Source: Candidatus Nomurabacteria bacterium RIFCSPHIGHO2_01_FULL_40_20
Lineage (GTDB): Bacteria > Patescibacteriota > Minisyncoccia > Phycocordibacterales > UBA9973
Direction: 5' to 3'
Assembly: GCA_001786835.1 (NCBI GenBank)
Contig: MFTO01000001.1
Location: 1 to 49,302 of the forward strand
Length of the DNA: 49,302 nucleotides
Shown here: one piece after another, positions 16,355 through 25,326 of the stretch
Position numbering within the stretch: position 1 is the first letter of the stretch
How the letters are laid out: each line of letters opens with the position of its first letter
The notes under the pieces: generated by a model
What the model was told of the DNA's origin: nothing
Seen by the model: only the letters and a program-made list of their open reading frames with translations
Databases searched by the model: none
Made by a program: the position numbers and the translations under genes

Positions 16355-17746
16355 ATGGCTAAAAATCCTAAAAACAATCTGCGCTTGCCTCCACAAAGCC
16401 TGCCTTCTGAGCAAGCTGTGCTCGGCTCTATTATGCTTCGCAAGGACGCGATTCATGAAGTGGAAGACATTTTACGTCCTGATTCTTTTTATGCCGAAAA
16501 ACACAAAATTATTTTTCAAGCCATGCTTGACCTGTCACTTGCAAACGAGCCGATAGATATGCTTTCCCTTTCCACCAAGCTTGCTGAAAAAAAAGCACTG
16601 GAGAGAATCGGTGGCAATCAATACCTCGCAGAAATAGTGAACACTGTGCCTTCTTCTACAAATGTAAAACACTACGCGGAAATTGTGCAGAAAAAATATA
16701 TATTGCGAAGCTTGATTGAGGCCGGAGACTATGTTTCCTCTGTCGCTTTTGACGAAAACGATGACCATATAGATGATATCTTGGATATGGTTGAAAAAAA
16801 AGTTTTCGGTGTGGTTTCTTCGCCTAAAAATCAAAAATTTATAAACCTCAAAGACGCTCTGCCGGAAGCGTGGGAACGATTGGAGAGATTGCACGAACAC
16901 AAAGGCGCGCTTCGCGGACTTGCGACCGGTTTTAGAGATTTGGATACTATGCTCTCCGGACTTCAAAAATCCGACCTCATCATCCTCGCGGCTAGGCCTT
17001 CTATGGGTAAGACCACTCTGGCGCTAGACATCGCGCGACTCTCGGGAGTCGTTCATGAAAAATCTGTGTTAATCTTTTCTCTGGAAATGTCTTCCCAGCA
17101 ACTCGTAGACCGAATGCTCTCGGCGCAATCACGGGTGAATGCTTGGAACTTGCGCACCGGCCACCTTTCTTCCGACCGAGAATTTTCGCTTTTACGTGAT
17201 TCACTAGATAAACTTTCTAAAGCAAAAATATTTATTGACGACCAACCCGGAAATTCAATTGTCCGAATGAAAGCGCTCTCTCGTCGACTCAAAGCCGAGA
17301 AAGGGCTTGACCTTATCGTTGTGGACTACCTGCAACTCATGACCACGAGTAAAAATTATGATTCCATGGTAAACCAAGTGACTGAAATTTCCCGCTCGCT
17401 CAAGTCACTCGCCAAAGAGCTTGACGTCCCTGTGCTTGCGCTCTCTCAACTGTCTCGCGCGGTGGAGAGTCGTGGAGGCAAACCTCGCCTATCGGACTTG
17501 CGTGATTCGGGTTCTATTGAGCAGGATGCCGACGTGGTGATGTTTATCCACCGAGAAGATAAAGGTAAAGACGAATCAGAGAGAACCAACATCGCCGAAA
17601 TTTTAATTGAAAAACACCGCAACGGTCCGACTGGAAAAATTGAACTCTACTTTGATGAAAAAACCACGACTTTCCAGACACTGGAAAAAAGCAGTCTCTC
17701 TGAATTCTCCGCGCCAAAAATAGGTGGTGAGTTGGATGAATTCTAA
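16355..17746 (+). CDS. dnaB: Replicative DNA helicase
   Basis: Hexameric 5'-3' helicase that unwinds DNA at the fork. The N-terminal domain (about residues 12-115, starting PPQSLPSEQAVLGSIML) contacts primase. The RecA-like C-terminal domain has Walker A ARPSMGKTTLALDIAR, Walker B LIVVDYLQLM, and the DnaB motif SQLSRAVESRGGKPRLSDLR with the arginine-finger region. 463 aa, intact, no intein. It is monocistronic, with a hairpin shortly after the stop. Confidence 0.96.
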   Translation: MAKNPKNNLRLPPQSLPSEQAVLGSIMLRKDAIHEVEDILRPDSFYAEKHKIIFQAMLDLSLANEPIDMLSLSTKLAEKKALERIGGNQYLAEIVNTVPSSTNVKHYAEIVQKKYILRSLIEAGDYVSSVAFDENDDHIDDILDMVEKKVFGVVSSPKNQKFINLKDALPEAWERLERLHEHKGALRGLATGFRDLDTMLSGLQKSDLIILAARPSMGKTTLALDIARLSGVVHEKSVLIFSLEMSSQQLVDRMLSAQSRVNAWNLRTGHLSSDREFSLLRDSLDKLSKAKIFIDDQPGNSIVRMKALSRRLKAEKGLDLIVVDYLQLMTTSKNYDSMVNQVTEISRSLKSLAKELDVPVLALSQLSRAVESRGGKPRLSDLRDSGSIEQDADVVMFIHREDKGKDESERTNIAEILIEKHRNGPTGKIELYFDEKTTTFQTLEKSSLSEFSAPKIGGELDEF

Positions 17747-17747
17747 A

Positions 17748-17786
17748 TAAAAAAACGCAGTAGATATTACTATCTTACCGCGTTTA
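17748..17786. terminator. Bidirectional terminator between dnaB and a convergent gene
   Basis: AAACGC(A)GTAGATA and TATCTTAC(C)GCGTTT form a stem with a short loop; A and T runs on the two sides allow use on both strands. Confidence 0.65.
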
Positions 17787-17807
17787 TAAAACTTTAATGC
17801 TCTACTA

Positions 17808-18974
17808 TTACTTAGTGGCAAGCATTTTTTGTATTTCTCTCAAACCTCTGGCTCTTTTTTTCATTCCAAGCTTACTGGCAAGATTAGCCGCCTTACCATA
17901 AAGCTTTTGTCTCTCCAGAATTAGAATCCTCTTTTTTTGCATTGAATGGTCACCAGTTAGTTTAACGTACTGTGAAATAACTGACTCTGCACCTGAAAAA
18001 GAGGAGTCACTTTTCTCAATGCGATAATCAATTGCTTTAGCAAACCACTTTTTGACTAAACTTGGTTTTTCTGCTACCCAACACAGATGACCCATTTCTA
18101 CACAGTCATCTACGCGTTTTTTATTGCTCGACACATATTCCTCTGCTCTTAGTAGAACCTTTGGAATACTTGCCTTTGCCCCTACCAATTTTAGTGCCTT
18201 TACCAACTCCTCATAGAAACGAGGTGGTTCTAACTCCAGCCTGACGACCTCTTGATTTAAGATTTTTATAATCTCTGACTTAAAACCCAAGTACAAAGCG
18301 ACCTCAGCAAAATTATAAACCCAGTGGATATCGTCTTTCGGAAACCCTCTTGTCCAAATAATTTTAGCGATTTCTTCCTTTTTCTTTGGCAAGTAATTTT
18401 TGGCAATTCTCCATGCATCAGCGAGGTGGTAACTTTTTATGTTCGGCCCAGTAGTTAAATGTGTTATCGCACTCTCATAGGCACCTGTGTTCACTAGCTG
18501 AAAAGCAATCATGGTATCAGGTGTAACTCCTATCAAACCAAGGTTGTCAAACTTTTTCCTGTGCAGTTCAAGAACATTTTGGCACACATTTAAAGCTTTA
18601 TATGATTTGTACGCAGATTCAGCTTCTTCTTTTGAGCTTGAACGAGGAAGTTCACTAAGGAAGTATTCGACTAGCTTGTCCTGCTTCCACTCGTTAAGTC
18701 TATTTGGTATAGACCCGGCGGATATCATATATTTTAGACCCTCGTCGATATACATCTTACCGTACTTGTACACATTTCGGAGCGTATTATTCTCTATCGC
18801 AAAATCTACTTCGCTTACAAGAATTTTAGTTTCCAAGTAACCTTCGAACTCCAGGAGAAGATCAACTACTGCTTTATAGCCAGGTACATAGATGGAATAA
18901 AGGAATTCCACCTTGTTTTTCTTGAAAGAGAGGTTGTTTAAAAGCAACCTTAACTCCTTAACAGTTTTTTTCAT
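17808..18974 (-). CDS. Hypothetical alpha-helical repeat protein
   Basis: 388 aa, almost entirely helical, with paired-helix units like TPR or HEAT repeats (for example YESAITHLTTGPNIKSYHLA, PSLVKKWFAKAIDYRIEKSD, KLYGKAANLASKLGMKKRA). No signal peptide or membrane span and no enzymatic motif. The basic ends (MKKTVKELR at the start, KKRARGLREIQKML at the end) could suit a scaffold or RNA-binding role, which is only a guess. It converges on dnaB across a shared hairpin. Confidence 0.6.
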   Translation of the reverse strand: MKKTVKELRLLLNNLSFKKNKVEFLYSIYVPGYKAVVDLLLEFEGYLETKILVSEVDFAIENNTLRNVYKYGKMYIDEGLKYMISAGSIPNRLNEWKQDKLVEYFLSELPRSSSKEEAESAYKSYKALNVCQNVLELHRKKFDNLGLIGVTPDTMIAFQLVNTGAYESAITHLTTGPNIKSYHLADAWRIAKNYLPKKKEEIAKIIWTRGFPKDDIHWVYNFAEVALYLGFKSEIIKILNQEVVRLELEPPRFYEELVKALKLVGAKASIPKVLLRAEEYVSSNKKRVDDCVEMGHLCWVAEKPSLVKKWFAKAIDYRIEKSDSSFSGAESVISQYVKLTGDHSMQKKRILILERQKLYGKAANLASKLGMKKRARGLREIQKMLATK

Positions 18975-19079
18975 ATTGTTATGTTGTTTTATTTAAAGAA
19001 ATTTTATTCCAATACTATTACAACATACTTTTTAAGAAATTGCAATGAGAGTACTGGGAGTTATGGATATAAAAAGTTC

Positions 19080-19088
19080 TGATATAAT
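19080..19088 (+). promoter_or_regulatory. Extended -10 promoter of recR
   Basis: TGA-TATAAT is followed by 6 nt and the recR ATG at 19095. Confidence 0.6.
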
Positions 19089-19094
19089 TACCTG

Positions 19095-19706
19095 ATGGAT
19101 AACATAGACAAGCTAACTGAAATTTTCAAAGAATTCCCGGGTATCGGCGCACGGCAGGCAAAGCGTTTTGTGTATCACTTGATGATGCGCAATGGCGCTT
19201 ATTCAGAAAACCTAGCACAGCTTATAACTGAATTAAAAAAAGAAGTAACACAGTGCAAAGAATGTTTCCGATTTTATTTGAATTCCAAACAAAAAGATTT
19301 CGTTTGTGATTTATGCGCTGACCAAAATTCCGACTCAACCCTCCTTATGGTAGTAGAAAAAGATACTGATTTGGAATCTGTCCGCAAAAGCAGACTTTAT
19401 AATGGCAGATACTTTATTCTTGGTGGACTTGTCCCCATCGTTGAGAAAACAACCAAAAGCAAAGTGCGCGTAAATGAACTTTTGGAGAAGATAAAAAAGT
19501 CCTCTGCGCTCAAAGAAATAATTCTCGCCTTTTCCCTCTCGCCCCAAGGCGACCATACTGACCACTATATCCGCGGAGAAATAAATCCGCTCGCCGAGAA
19601 AATGGGAATCAAAATCTCCTCCCTCGGCCGTGGCCTCTCCACTGGCACCGAACTAGAATATTCCGACAACGACACCCTCAAAAATGCTCTAAAAAATCGG
19701 CAATAA
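19095..19706 (+). CDS. recR: Recombination protein RecR
   Basis: RecR forms a DNA clamp with RecO to load RecA on gapped DNA. Helix-hairpin-helix EFPGIGARQAKRFVYHL (about residues 13-29), a zinc finger with two Cys pairs (CKECF and CDLC), then the Toprim domain (LMVVEKDTDLESVRKS; SPQGDHTDHYIRG) are all present. 203 aa is typical. It is the first gene of a two-gene unit, 2 nt before an inositol-phosphatase-like gene. Confidence 0.94.
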   Translation: MDNIDKLTEIFKEFPGIGARQAKRFVYHLMMRNGAYSENLAQLITELKKEVTQCKECFRFYLNSKQKDFVCDLCADQNSDSTLLMVVEKDTDLESVRKSRLYNGRYFILGGLVPIVEKTTKSKVRVNELLEKIKKSSALKEIILAFSLSPQGDHTDHYIRGEINPLAEKMGIKISSLGRGLSTGTELEYSDNDTLKNALKNRQ

Positions 19707-19708
19707 AA

Positions 19709-20497
19709 ATGACAAAGGAAGACAAGAAAAATTTAATAAAAGCGACTCATGCTGGAGGTAAAATTTTAAAGAAATATTTCGGAAAAACTTTAAACCTTGT
19801 TGAGAAATCAATGATTGCAGATTTTAAAACCGAAGCTGATACTGAATCAGAAAAAACCATACTCCGAATACTTAAAAAAGAATTCAAAAACTACAACATC
19901 CATTCGGAAGAAAATGGAAAAATAAATAAGAGTTCTAAATACACAATCGTGATAGATCCCTTAGACGGCACTAATAATTTCGTCTTAGGAATTCCTAATT
20001 TTTCTATTACCATCGCAGTACTCTTTGAGGGTGAAGCTATTGCTGGAGTAATTCATCAACCTATCCTTAAGCAAACTTACTTTGCGGAAAAAGGCAAGGG
20101 CGCTTTTTTGAATAATAAAAAAATAAAGGTAAACAATAATAAAGACCCAAAAGCTTTAACCATCGCCTATAGCTGTGGCTATAAAACTTCGCATACACGC
20201 ATTGCAAATATCATCCGCTCTTTGGTTGTTTCTAAATTCTACAAACGGGTAACCTTCAATTGGTCTCCAGCTTATGACCATTGCCTCTTGGCGTCTGGAA
20301 AAATAGAAGCACTGATAACTGACGCTGGCACAGAAATATACGATTTTGGCGCCGGAAAATTAATCGCAAAAGAAGCCGGCGCCAAGATTTACACCCTAGA
20401 CGGCAAAAAAGATACTGATTTCTTAAACGATGCATTCATTATAGGTAATAGTGAAAAGGTAATAAAAAATGTCCTCAAAAGAATTCCAAATAGATAA
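19709..20497 (+). CDS. Inositol monophosphatase-family phosphatase
   Basis: 262 aa. Motif A DPLDGTNNFVLGIPNFSITIA and motif B WSPAYDHCLLASGKIEALIT are the Mg-binding signatures of the IMPase/FBPase/CysQ superfamily; IHSEENGK supplies the additional Glu. It hydrolyses a phosphomonoester such as inositol-1-phosphate, 3'-phosphoadenosine or NADP(H); the sequence does not tell which. It starts 2 nt after recR, so it is co-transcribed. Confidence 0.88.
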   Translation: MTKEDKKNLIKATHAGGKILKKYFGKTLNLVEKSMIADFKTEADTESEKTILRILKKEFKNYNIHSEENGKINKSSKYTIVIDPLDGTNNFVLGIPNFSITIAVLFEGEAIAGVIHQPILKQTYFAEKGKGAFLNNKKIKVNNNKDPKALTIAYSCGYKTSHTRIANIIRSLVVSKFYKRVTFNWSPAYDHCLLASGKIEALITDAGTEIYDFGAGKLIAKEAGAKIYTLDGKKDTDFLNDAFIIGNSEKVIKNVLKRIPNR

Positions 20498-20571
20498 CAA
20501 CAGAGAATTTGGTTTCAAGCTCAAAAATTATATTGGATCTAATTATAGTAAGTAAGCGATGAATTTAGAAT

Positions 20572-20874
20572 TTACTGTTCTTTTTTCCAGCGAATTTGAA
20601 AACGCTGTTGGTAAATTTTTATTACTTCATTAAAAATAGCTGACATATTATTTACTAATACTGTTTTTCTTATTTCATCTTTTTTTAGAATATCATACTG
20701 CGCAAGATAATCATCCTGTAAATCAAAATAACGCCTAGTTAAAAACTCTTTTATCCCTCCAGATGTTTCTACTAAATTTATATTATTTCCTAAATATTCA
20801 ATTAAATACCTCAAAAAATCCTGATCGATTTCTGGTTCCTTGGTTTTTTCTATATTCGAATTAAACTCACTCAT
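20572..20874 (-). CDS. Hypothetical protein downstream of rplU
   Basis: 100 aa, predicted all-helical and acidic at the N terminus, basic at the C terminus (IYQQRFQIRWKKEQ). Not recognised. Its ATG shares one base with the rplU stop (TAATG), so it is translationally coupled to ribosomal protein L21, in the place where rpmA (L27) is usual. It has no sequence resemblance to L27, which begins with a glycine-rich segment. Confidence 0.6.
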   Translation of the reverse strand: MSEFNSNIEKTKEPEIDQDFLRYLIEYLGNNINLVETSGGIKEFLTRRYFDLQDDYLAQYDILKKDEIRKTVLVNNMSAIFNEVIKIYQQRFQIRWKKEQ

Positions 20875-21209
20875 TATTTTATGCTAGTTATTTTTACCTT
20901 GAAAAATGGCTGGCGGTGAGTGTTACGGCGGAGATATCGAGACTTTTGTTTGTATTTCATGACGAGAACTTTGCGAGCGCGTCCGATTTCTATTATTTCA
21001 GCATTTACTTTTGCTCCAGTAATGTAAGGAGTACCGATGGTGGTGTCTTTGCCGTCGTCCACCAAGAGCACTTTATCAAAAGAGATTTTGTCGCCTTTGG
21101 CATATTCTTTGCCAAGAGTTTTTATTTTTTCAATAGAAACAATCATCCCTTCGGAGACTTTGTATTGCTTTCCGCCTGTTTGTATGACTGCAAATTCATC
21201 CTTTTTCAT
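20874..21209 (-). CDS. rplU: 50S ribosomal protein L21
   Basis: Binds 23S rRNA in the large subunit. FAVIQTGGKQYKVSEGMIVS and the basic C-terminal MKYKQKSRYLRRNTHRQPFF are diagnostic. The ATG at 21209 is chosen because it gives the normal 111-aa protein; a frame from 21272 adds a hydrophobic tail reaching into the AI-2E transporter gene. TAGTAT lies 8 nt upstream of the chosen start. It is divergent from that transporter across 57 bp. Confidence 0.95.
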   Translation of the reverse strand: MKKDEFAVIQTGGKQYKVSEGMIVSIEKIKTLGKEYAKGDKISFDKVLLVDDGKDTTIGTPYITGAKVNAEIIEIGRARKVLVMKYKQKSRYLRRNTHRQPFFKVKITSIK

Positions 21210-21251
21210 ATTATTTGATACTAGCTCAAATTTGAGAAAATTGCAAACCTT

Positions 21252-21260
21252 TGCTATGAT
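21252..21260 (+). promoter_or_regulatory. Extended -10 promoter of the AI-2E transporter gene
   Basis: TGC-TATGAT is followed by 6 nt and the ATG at 21267. Confidence 0.6.
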
Positions 21261-21266
21261 AAAAGG

Positions 21267-22292
21267 ATGCAAACCAAAATCATAGAGCGTTATTTTTTCT
21301 TTGGGCTACTCCTCGCTACTTTTATTTTTACCTTTTTTATTTTCCAGCCTTTTTGGATAGTGCTCGTTTTGAGTATTTGTTTTTCTATAGTCCTATACCC
21401 TTTTTATGAATGGTTTAGGGAAAGGAGATTGCCGAGCTGGCTCTCTAGTCTGCTCACTGTGCTTTTGTTCACATTGGTGCTCTTGGGACCTATTGCGGGC
21501 ATTGGGATATTGGTGTTTGACCAAAGTCAAGATGTTTACCGTTCGGTGGTAGAAGGACAAGGCGTCGGCACATTTATAGATTCTATTGATAACGGAGTTA
21601 ATAAATTATTGCCTCAAGGTATAACTTTTGATGTCAAAGAAAAAATCTCAGACTTTGTGCTTGTGGTTTCAAATAACATCACGAAAATATTTAGTACCAC
21701 TCTTTCCGCTTTTTTCTCTTTGACACTCATGCTTTTAGCTATTTTTTATTTTTTGAAAGACGGCGCCAAGTGGCGACAGAAATTGGTAGAGCTCTCTCCG
21801 CTTAGAGATAAAGACGACAAAAAAATAATCGTGCGTTTAGAGAAAGCGGTCAATGGGGTAATCAAGGGTTATCTCTTGATTGCGGTAATCCAAGGACTAC
21901 TCATGGGTGTTGGTTTTTCTATTTTTGGAATTCCCAACGGCGCGCTCTGGGGAGTGGTCGCGGCTATTGCGTCCTTAGTCCCGATGATAGGCACGGCTTT
22001 CGTCTCTGTGCCGGCAATTATTTTTCTTTTCGCCACCGGACACGATGTCTCGGCTTTTGGATTTATAATTTGGTCTGTAGTCGTGGTGGGCACGGTTGAT
22101 AATTTATTAAATCCGTTTATCGTGGGCAGTAAAATAAACATTCCTCCCCTTTTTATTCTCTTTGCGGTCCTCGGAGGTATTTCTATTATGGGACCCGTCG
22201 GAGTCTTGGTGGGGCCACTCGCGGTGAGCTTGCTTTATACTTTGATTTCAATTTACAAAAGTGAATTTAAACAGGACACTGTTTTACAATAA
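21267..22292 (+). CDS. AI-2E family (PerM/YdiK-like) membrane transporter
   Basis: 341 aa with the family's eight-helix pattern: two N-terminal spans (to about residue 45), a pair near 60-85, an amphipathic section, then the conserved C-terminal block PNGALWGVVAAIASLVPMIG followed by DNLLNPFIVGSKINIPPLFI and VGVLVGPLAVSLLYTL. Members export AI-2, peptides or Na+/H+; the substrate cannot be assigned. It lies 12 nt upstream of cysS and probably shares its transcript. Confidence 0.88.
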   Translation: MQTKIIERYFFFGLLLATFIFTFFIFQPFWIVLVLSICFSIVLYPFYEWFRERRLPSWLSSLLTVLLFTLVLLGPIAGIGILVFDQSQDVYRSVVEGQGVGTFIDSIDNGVNKLLPQGITFDVKEKISDFVLVVSNNITKIFSTTLSAFFSLTLMLLAIFYFLKDGAKWRQKLVELSPLRDKDDKKIIVRLEKAVNGVIKGYLLIAVIQGLLMGVGFSIFGIPNGALWGVVAAIASLVPMIGTAFVSVPAIIFLFATGHDVSAFGFIIWSVVVVGTVDNLLNPFIVGSKINIPPLFILFAVLGGISIMGPVGVLVGPLAVSLLYTLISIYKSEFKQDTVLQ

Positions 22293-22304
22293 ATTACTTT
22301 TTTT

Positions 22305-23717
22305 ATGTCAATCCAGTTTTACAACACTCTCACGCGCCAAAAAGAAGAATTTGTGCCTATCAACGCTAGCGAAGTCAAGTTTTACAGTTGCGGGCCAACG
22401 GTTTACAACTACCCACATATTGGAAACTACCGAGCTTACACTTTTGCCGATATTTTAAAACGGGTGCTTTTATACAATGACTACAAAGTGAAGCACATCA
22501 TGAACATCACGGACATTGACGACAAAACTATTCGCGACTCACAAAAAGAAGGAAAAAGTTTGAAGGAATTCACCGAGTTTTATACGGAAGGTTTTTTGGA
22601 AGATGTAAAAAAACTAAACATTCTGCCTCCAGAAAAATTCACCAAGGCCACAGACTACGTGGATGAAATGGTGAAAATTGTGGAGACACTTCTCAAAAAA
22701 GGCATTGCTTATAAAAGTGAAGACGGGTCTATTTATTATGATATTAAAAAATTTCCAAATTACGGCAAACTCTCTCGCCTCGTTTTAGAAGAACAAAAAG
22801 AAAACGCGAGCGGTAGAATCAAGACCGACGAATACGACAAAGAAAACGCGCAAGATTTCGCTCTTTGGAAAGCGTGGGATGAAAATGATGGCGAGGTTTT
22901 CTGGACCCCGCCCTTCGCGAAGGGCGGGGGGGCAACCTCTTTAGGCAAAGGACGACCCGGCTGGCACATAGAATGCTCCGCTATGAGTATGGCAAATCTG
23001 GGTGAGCAAATAGATGTGCATACTGGTGGAGTGGACAATATATTCCCTCACCATGAAAACGAAATCGCCCAGAGTGAAGGCGCCACCGGCAAGCAATTTG
23101 TAAAGTACTGGGTGCACAACGAATGGGTCTTGGTAGATGGCAAAAAAATGGCAAAGTCTGCGCACAATTTTTATACTCTCAAAGATTTGACCGATAAAGG
23201 CATTGATCCGCTCGTTTACCGTTTTTGGCTACTGATGGCAAACTACGGCACGCGGGTAAACTTCGTCTGGGACGCGCTCAAAGCTTCCGAAGTTGCGCTC
23301 AAACGTTTACAGCGACTTTATTTGGAGCTAGGACCCTCCGACGCTAAAGCTTTGGAGGGCAAGGAAGAAGTAGGGAGAATAGATGAGAATTATAAAAAGA
23401 AATTCAAAGAGCATGTCAGTAATGATCTAGATACTCCTCGCGGACTCTCCACGCTGTGGGATTTAATAAAAGATGAAAATATCCCCGACGCCGACAAGAA
23501 GGCAACCATCCTAGACTTTGATAAAGTGCTAGGTCTCGGCTTTGCGGATTTAAAAGAAGACATAATTCCAGAAGAAATTACTAAGCTCGTAAACGAACGC
23601 GCCCTCGCTCGCCAAAATAAAGACTTTAAACTTTCTGACGACCTCCGTACGCAAATAAATTCTCTTGGCTTTGATGTGAAAGACACCGACCTAGGCCAAA
23701 AGGTTTCAAAAATCTAG
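22305..23717 (+). CDS. cysS: Cysteine--tRNA ligase
   Basis: Class I synthetase charging tRNA-Cys. The zinc Cys and HIGH motif are in YSCGPTVYNYPHIGNYRAYT, the second zinc Cys in GRPGWHIECSAM, and KMSKS appears as KKMAKSAHNF. 470 aa. Two short palindromes are embedded in frame: one (22906-22929) inserts about eleven residues rich in Pro and Gly just before GRPGWHIECS, the other (23334-23359) encodes PSDAKALEG in the anticodon-side helical domain. The enzyme remains in frame and all catalytic motifs are intact. No -10 close to the start; probably read from the upstream gene. Confidence 0.96.
   Translation: MSIQFYNTLTRQKEEFVPINASEVKFYSCGPTVYNYPHIGNYRAYTFADILKRVLLYNDYKVKHIMNITDIDDKTIRDSQKEGKSLKEFTEFYTEGFLEDVKKLNILPPEKFTKATDYVDEMVKIVETLLKKGIAYKSEDGSIYYDIKKFPNYGKLSRLVLEEQKENASGRIKTDEYDKENAQDFALWKAWDENDGEVFWTPPFAKGGGATSLGKGRPGWHIECSAMSMANLGEQIDVHTGGVDNIFPHHENEIAQSEGATGKQFVKYWVHNEWVLVDGKKMAKSAHNFYTLKDLTDKGIDPLVYRFWLLMANYGTRVNFVWDALKASEVALKRLQRLYLELGPSDAKALEGKEEVGRIDENYKKKFKEHVSNDLDTPRGLSTLWDLIKDENIPDADKKATILDFDKVLGLGFADLKEDIIPEEITKLVNERALARQNKDFKLSDDLRTQINSLGFDVKDTDLGQKVSKI
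22906..22929 (+). repeat. Coding palindrome 1 in cysS
   Basis: Perfect 24-bp inverted repeat, arm CCCCGCCCTTCG with no loop, encoding part of the PPFAKGG insertion beside the zinc-binding motif. Confidence 0.8.
23334..23359 (+). repeat. Coding palindrome 2 in cysS
   Basis: Arms CCCTCC / GGAGGG enclose an imperfectly paired 14-nt centre (CTAAAGCTTT inside), encoding PSDAKALEG. Confidence 0.55.
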
Positions 23718-23796
23718 CCTTCCCTTTTTCTGGGTTTTGTGGTAAAAATCATATAGATAGAATCTAATTTTTTAATTTGTTCTAAAACTTAATAGC

Positions 23797-24093
23797 ATGG
23801 AAGTATTAAAAGCATTAATCGGTGTAATCATTTGCGTAATGGTTATCGCTTTTCTTTGGACACTTATTTTAAAACCTGCATTGGAGTACATAATGTATAG
23901 ACCTGGCACAGGAATAAGAATAAGGGAGACGTACAAAGAAATGGATAAAAAAGAAGATTTCCTTCTTCATTATAATATCCGAAAGAAATATAACATCAAG
24001 AATTTCTCGAGGATAGTTATGCACAGAGAGATACAAGATGAGAAAACTGAACCACCATATAGAAACTTTCAAATGGTGGTAGAATATTGGTAA
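23797..24093 (+). CDS. Hypothetical small membrane-anchored protein
   Basis: 98 aa with one N-terminal transmembrane helix (ALIGVIICVMVIAFLWTLIL, about residues 5-24) followed by a charged cytoplasmic-type tail (IRETYKEMDKKEDFLLHYNI, KKYNIKNFSRIVMHREIQDE). Not recognised. The upstream stretch TTGTGGTAAAAATC (about 23739-23752) resembles that of another small membrane protein gene (about 37782-37797), suggesting a shared promoter type with a leader of about 45 nt. A terminator follows. Confidence 0.6.
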   Translation: MEVLKALIGVIICVMVIAFLWTLILKPALEYIMYRPGTGIRIRETYKEMDKKEDFLLHYNIRKKYNIKNFSRIVMHREIQDEKTEPPYRNFQMVVEYW

Positions 24094-24116
24094 TTTTTTT
24101 GTAAAGCCCCCAAACC

Positions 24117-24157
24117 AAAATAGTCAAACCTGGCAATAGTAAAGTTTGACTATTTTT
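24117..24157 (+). terminator. Rho-independent terminator after the 98-aa gene
   Basis: Stem AAATAGTCAAAC / GTTTGACTATTT with a 14-nt loop, ending in five T. Confidence 0.7.
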
Positions 24158-24170
24158 ATTTCAATAATAA

Positions 24171-24206
24171 TTTTTCATTCTAACATTCTATAGAACATTG
24201 GAATGA
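24171..24206 (-). repeat. 36-bp palindromic repeat, copy A (3' of rseP)
   Basis: Imperfect palindrome centred on ATTCTATAGAAC, identical over 36 bp to 32399-32434. Both copies lie 2-5 nt past the stop codon of a minus-strand gene, here rseP. Confidence 0.85.
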
Positions 24207-24208
24207 CT

Positions 24209-25324
24209 TTAAAGTAGTTTTACAATATCGTGATACGTCACCACGAGCATGAGGATGATAAGGAGCGCAAAGCCGATGGTGTTGGTGATGTTAAAGATTT
24301 TTGGATTTATTCGCGAGCCTTTTATTTTTTCAATAAGGAGAAAGAGCAGTCGTCCACCGTCGAGCGCCGGAAATGGAATCAGGTTTATGATGGCGAGGTT
24401 GATAGAGATAAGCGCCGCGAAAGATAGGAGGTATACAAAACCAAACTGCGCTGCATCCCCCACGATGCCAACGATGCCAACAGGTCCAGTAACTGAATCA
24501 AAACTCCCCTCGCCTTTAATTCCGTCCGCAATCAGCGTATAGAGCCCTACTGCAGTGCCTTTAGTCACAGAGAGGTTCAGCTTCATTCCTTGCCAAAGTG
24601 AGCTAAATAAAGGCAATTTGAGCGTTCCTACTGTGTCTAGAGCCACTCCTATCAAAGGACTCCCAGTTTCAGAGTCTGTTTTCGGAACAATCTCTACGGT
24701 ATTTAATTTATTTTCTCTACCTCGCAGATAGCCAACCTCTACCCCATCCTCACCAGAATTTTCAGAAATAAATTCTTTGAATTTCTCTGGAGTTATATTC
24801 GGTGCTTCTAAAAAATTATCCTCCCTGTTTGCTAAATAAACCACTTTGTCTCCCGACTCCAGCCCTGCAATTTCTGCCGGAGAATCTTTGAGCACGGAGA
24901 CTATCAACAAATTTGTATCTTTGAGTTCATATCCCGCCGGCGCGTTTTGAAGCGACATCGGAAGCCCAGACATAAAACCAACAGAAAATAAAACCCAAGC
25001 CAACACAAAGTTCATAAACACTCCCGCGAAAAGAACAATCGCTTGTTGCCATCGAGGCTTGTTTACAAAACTTCTGTTTGCATCGGGTCCGGTAGTATTT
25101 TCTGCATCCGGATTTTCTCCGAAAATTTTTACAAATCCTCCAATCGGAAGCCAATTTAGGGTATACTCCGTGTCCCCTTTTTTAAAAAGTGTCGCCGCTT
25201 TCGGCGGAAAACCAAAACCAAATTCGTCCACCCGAATATCAAATTTCCGCGCCGTAAAAAAATGCCCCCACTCGTGGACCAAGACTAACACTAGTAAAAT
25301 TACTAAAAATATAATTACGGACAT
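24209..25324 (-). CDS. rseP: RseP-like site-2 intramembrane metalloprotease (M50)
   Basis: Cuts membrane-bound substrates within the bilayer, such as anti-sigma factors. The zinc site HEWGH is in the first helix (VLVLVHEWGHFFTARKF), the conserved WLPIGGFVKIFG follows, and the C-terminal NLIPFPALDGGRLL supplies the third ligand Asp. One PDZ domain spans roughly residues 110-215. 371 aa is normal. It starts 2 nt after the cysteine-rich gene at 25327-27099. No obvious anti-sigma partner is in the window. Confidence 0.93.
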   Translation of the reverse strand: MSVIIFLVILLVLVLVHEWGHFFTARKFDIRVDEFGFGFPPKAATLFKKGDTEYTLNWLPIGGFVKIFGENPDAENTTGPDANRSFVNKPRWQQAIVLFAGVFMNFVLAWVLFSVGFMSGLPMSLQNAPAGYELKDTNLLIVSVLKDSPAEIAGLESGDKVVYLANREDNFLEAPNITPEKFKEFISENSGEDGVEVGYLRGRENKLNTVEIVPKTDSETGSPLIGVALDTVGTLKLPLFSSLWQGMKLNLSVTKGTAVGLYTLIADGIKGEGSFDSVTGPVGIVGIVGDAAQFGFVYLLSFAALISINLAIINLIPFPALDGGRLLFLLIEKIKGSRINPKIFNITNTIGFALLIILMLVVTYHDIVKLL

Positions 25325-25326
25325 TA

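Noticed and set aside
20347-20383. GGCGCCGG ... CCGGCGCC inverted repeat in the inositol phosphatase gene
   Set aside because: Long loop and the peptide (FGAGKLIAKEAGAKIY) is a conserved part of the family.
20498-20571. Possible extra gene between the inositol phosphatase and the rplU operon
   Set aside because: Only 74 bp between convergent genes, with no hairpin or frame that can be supported.
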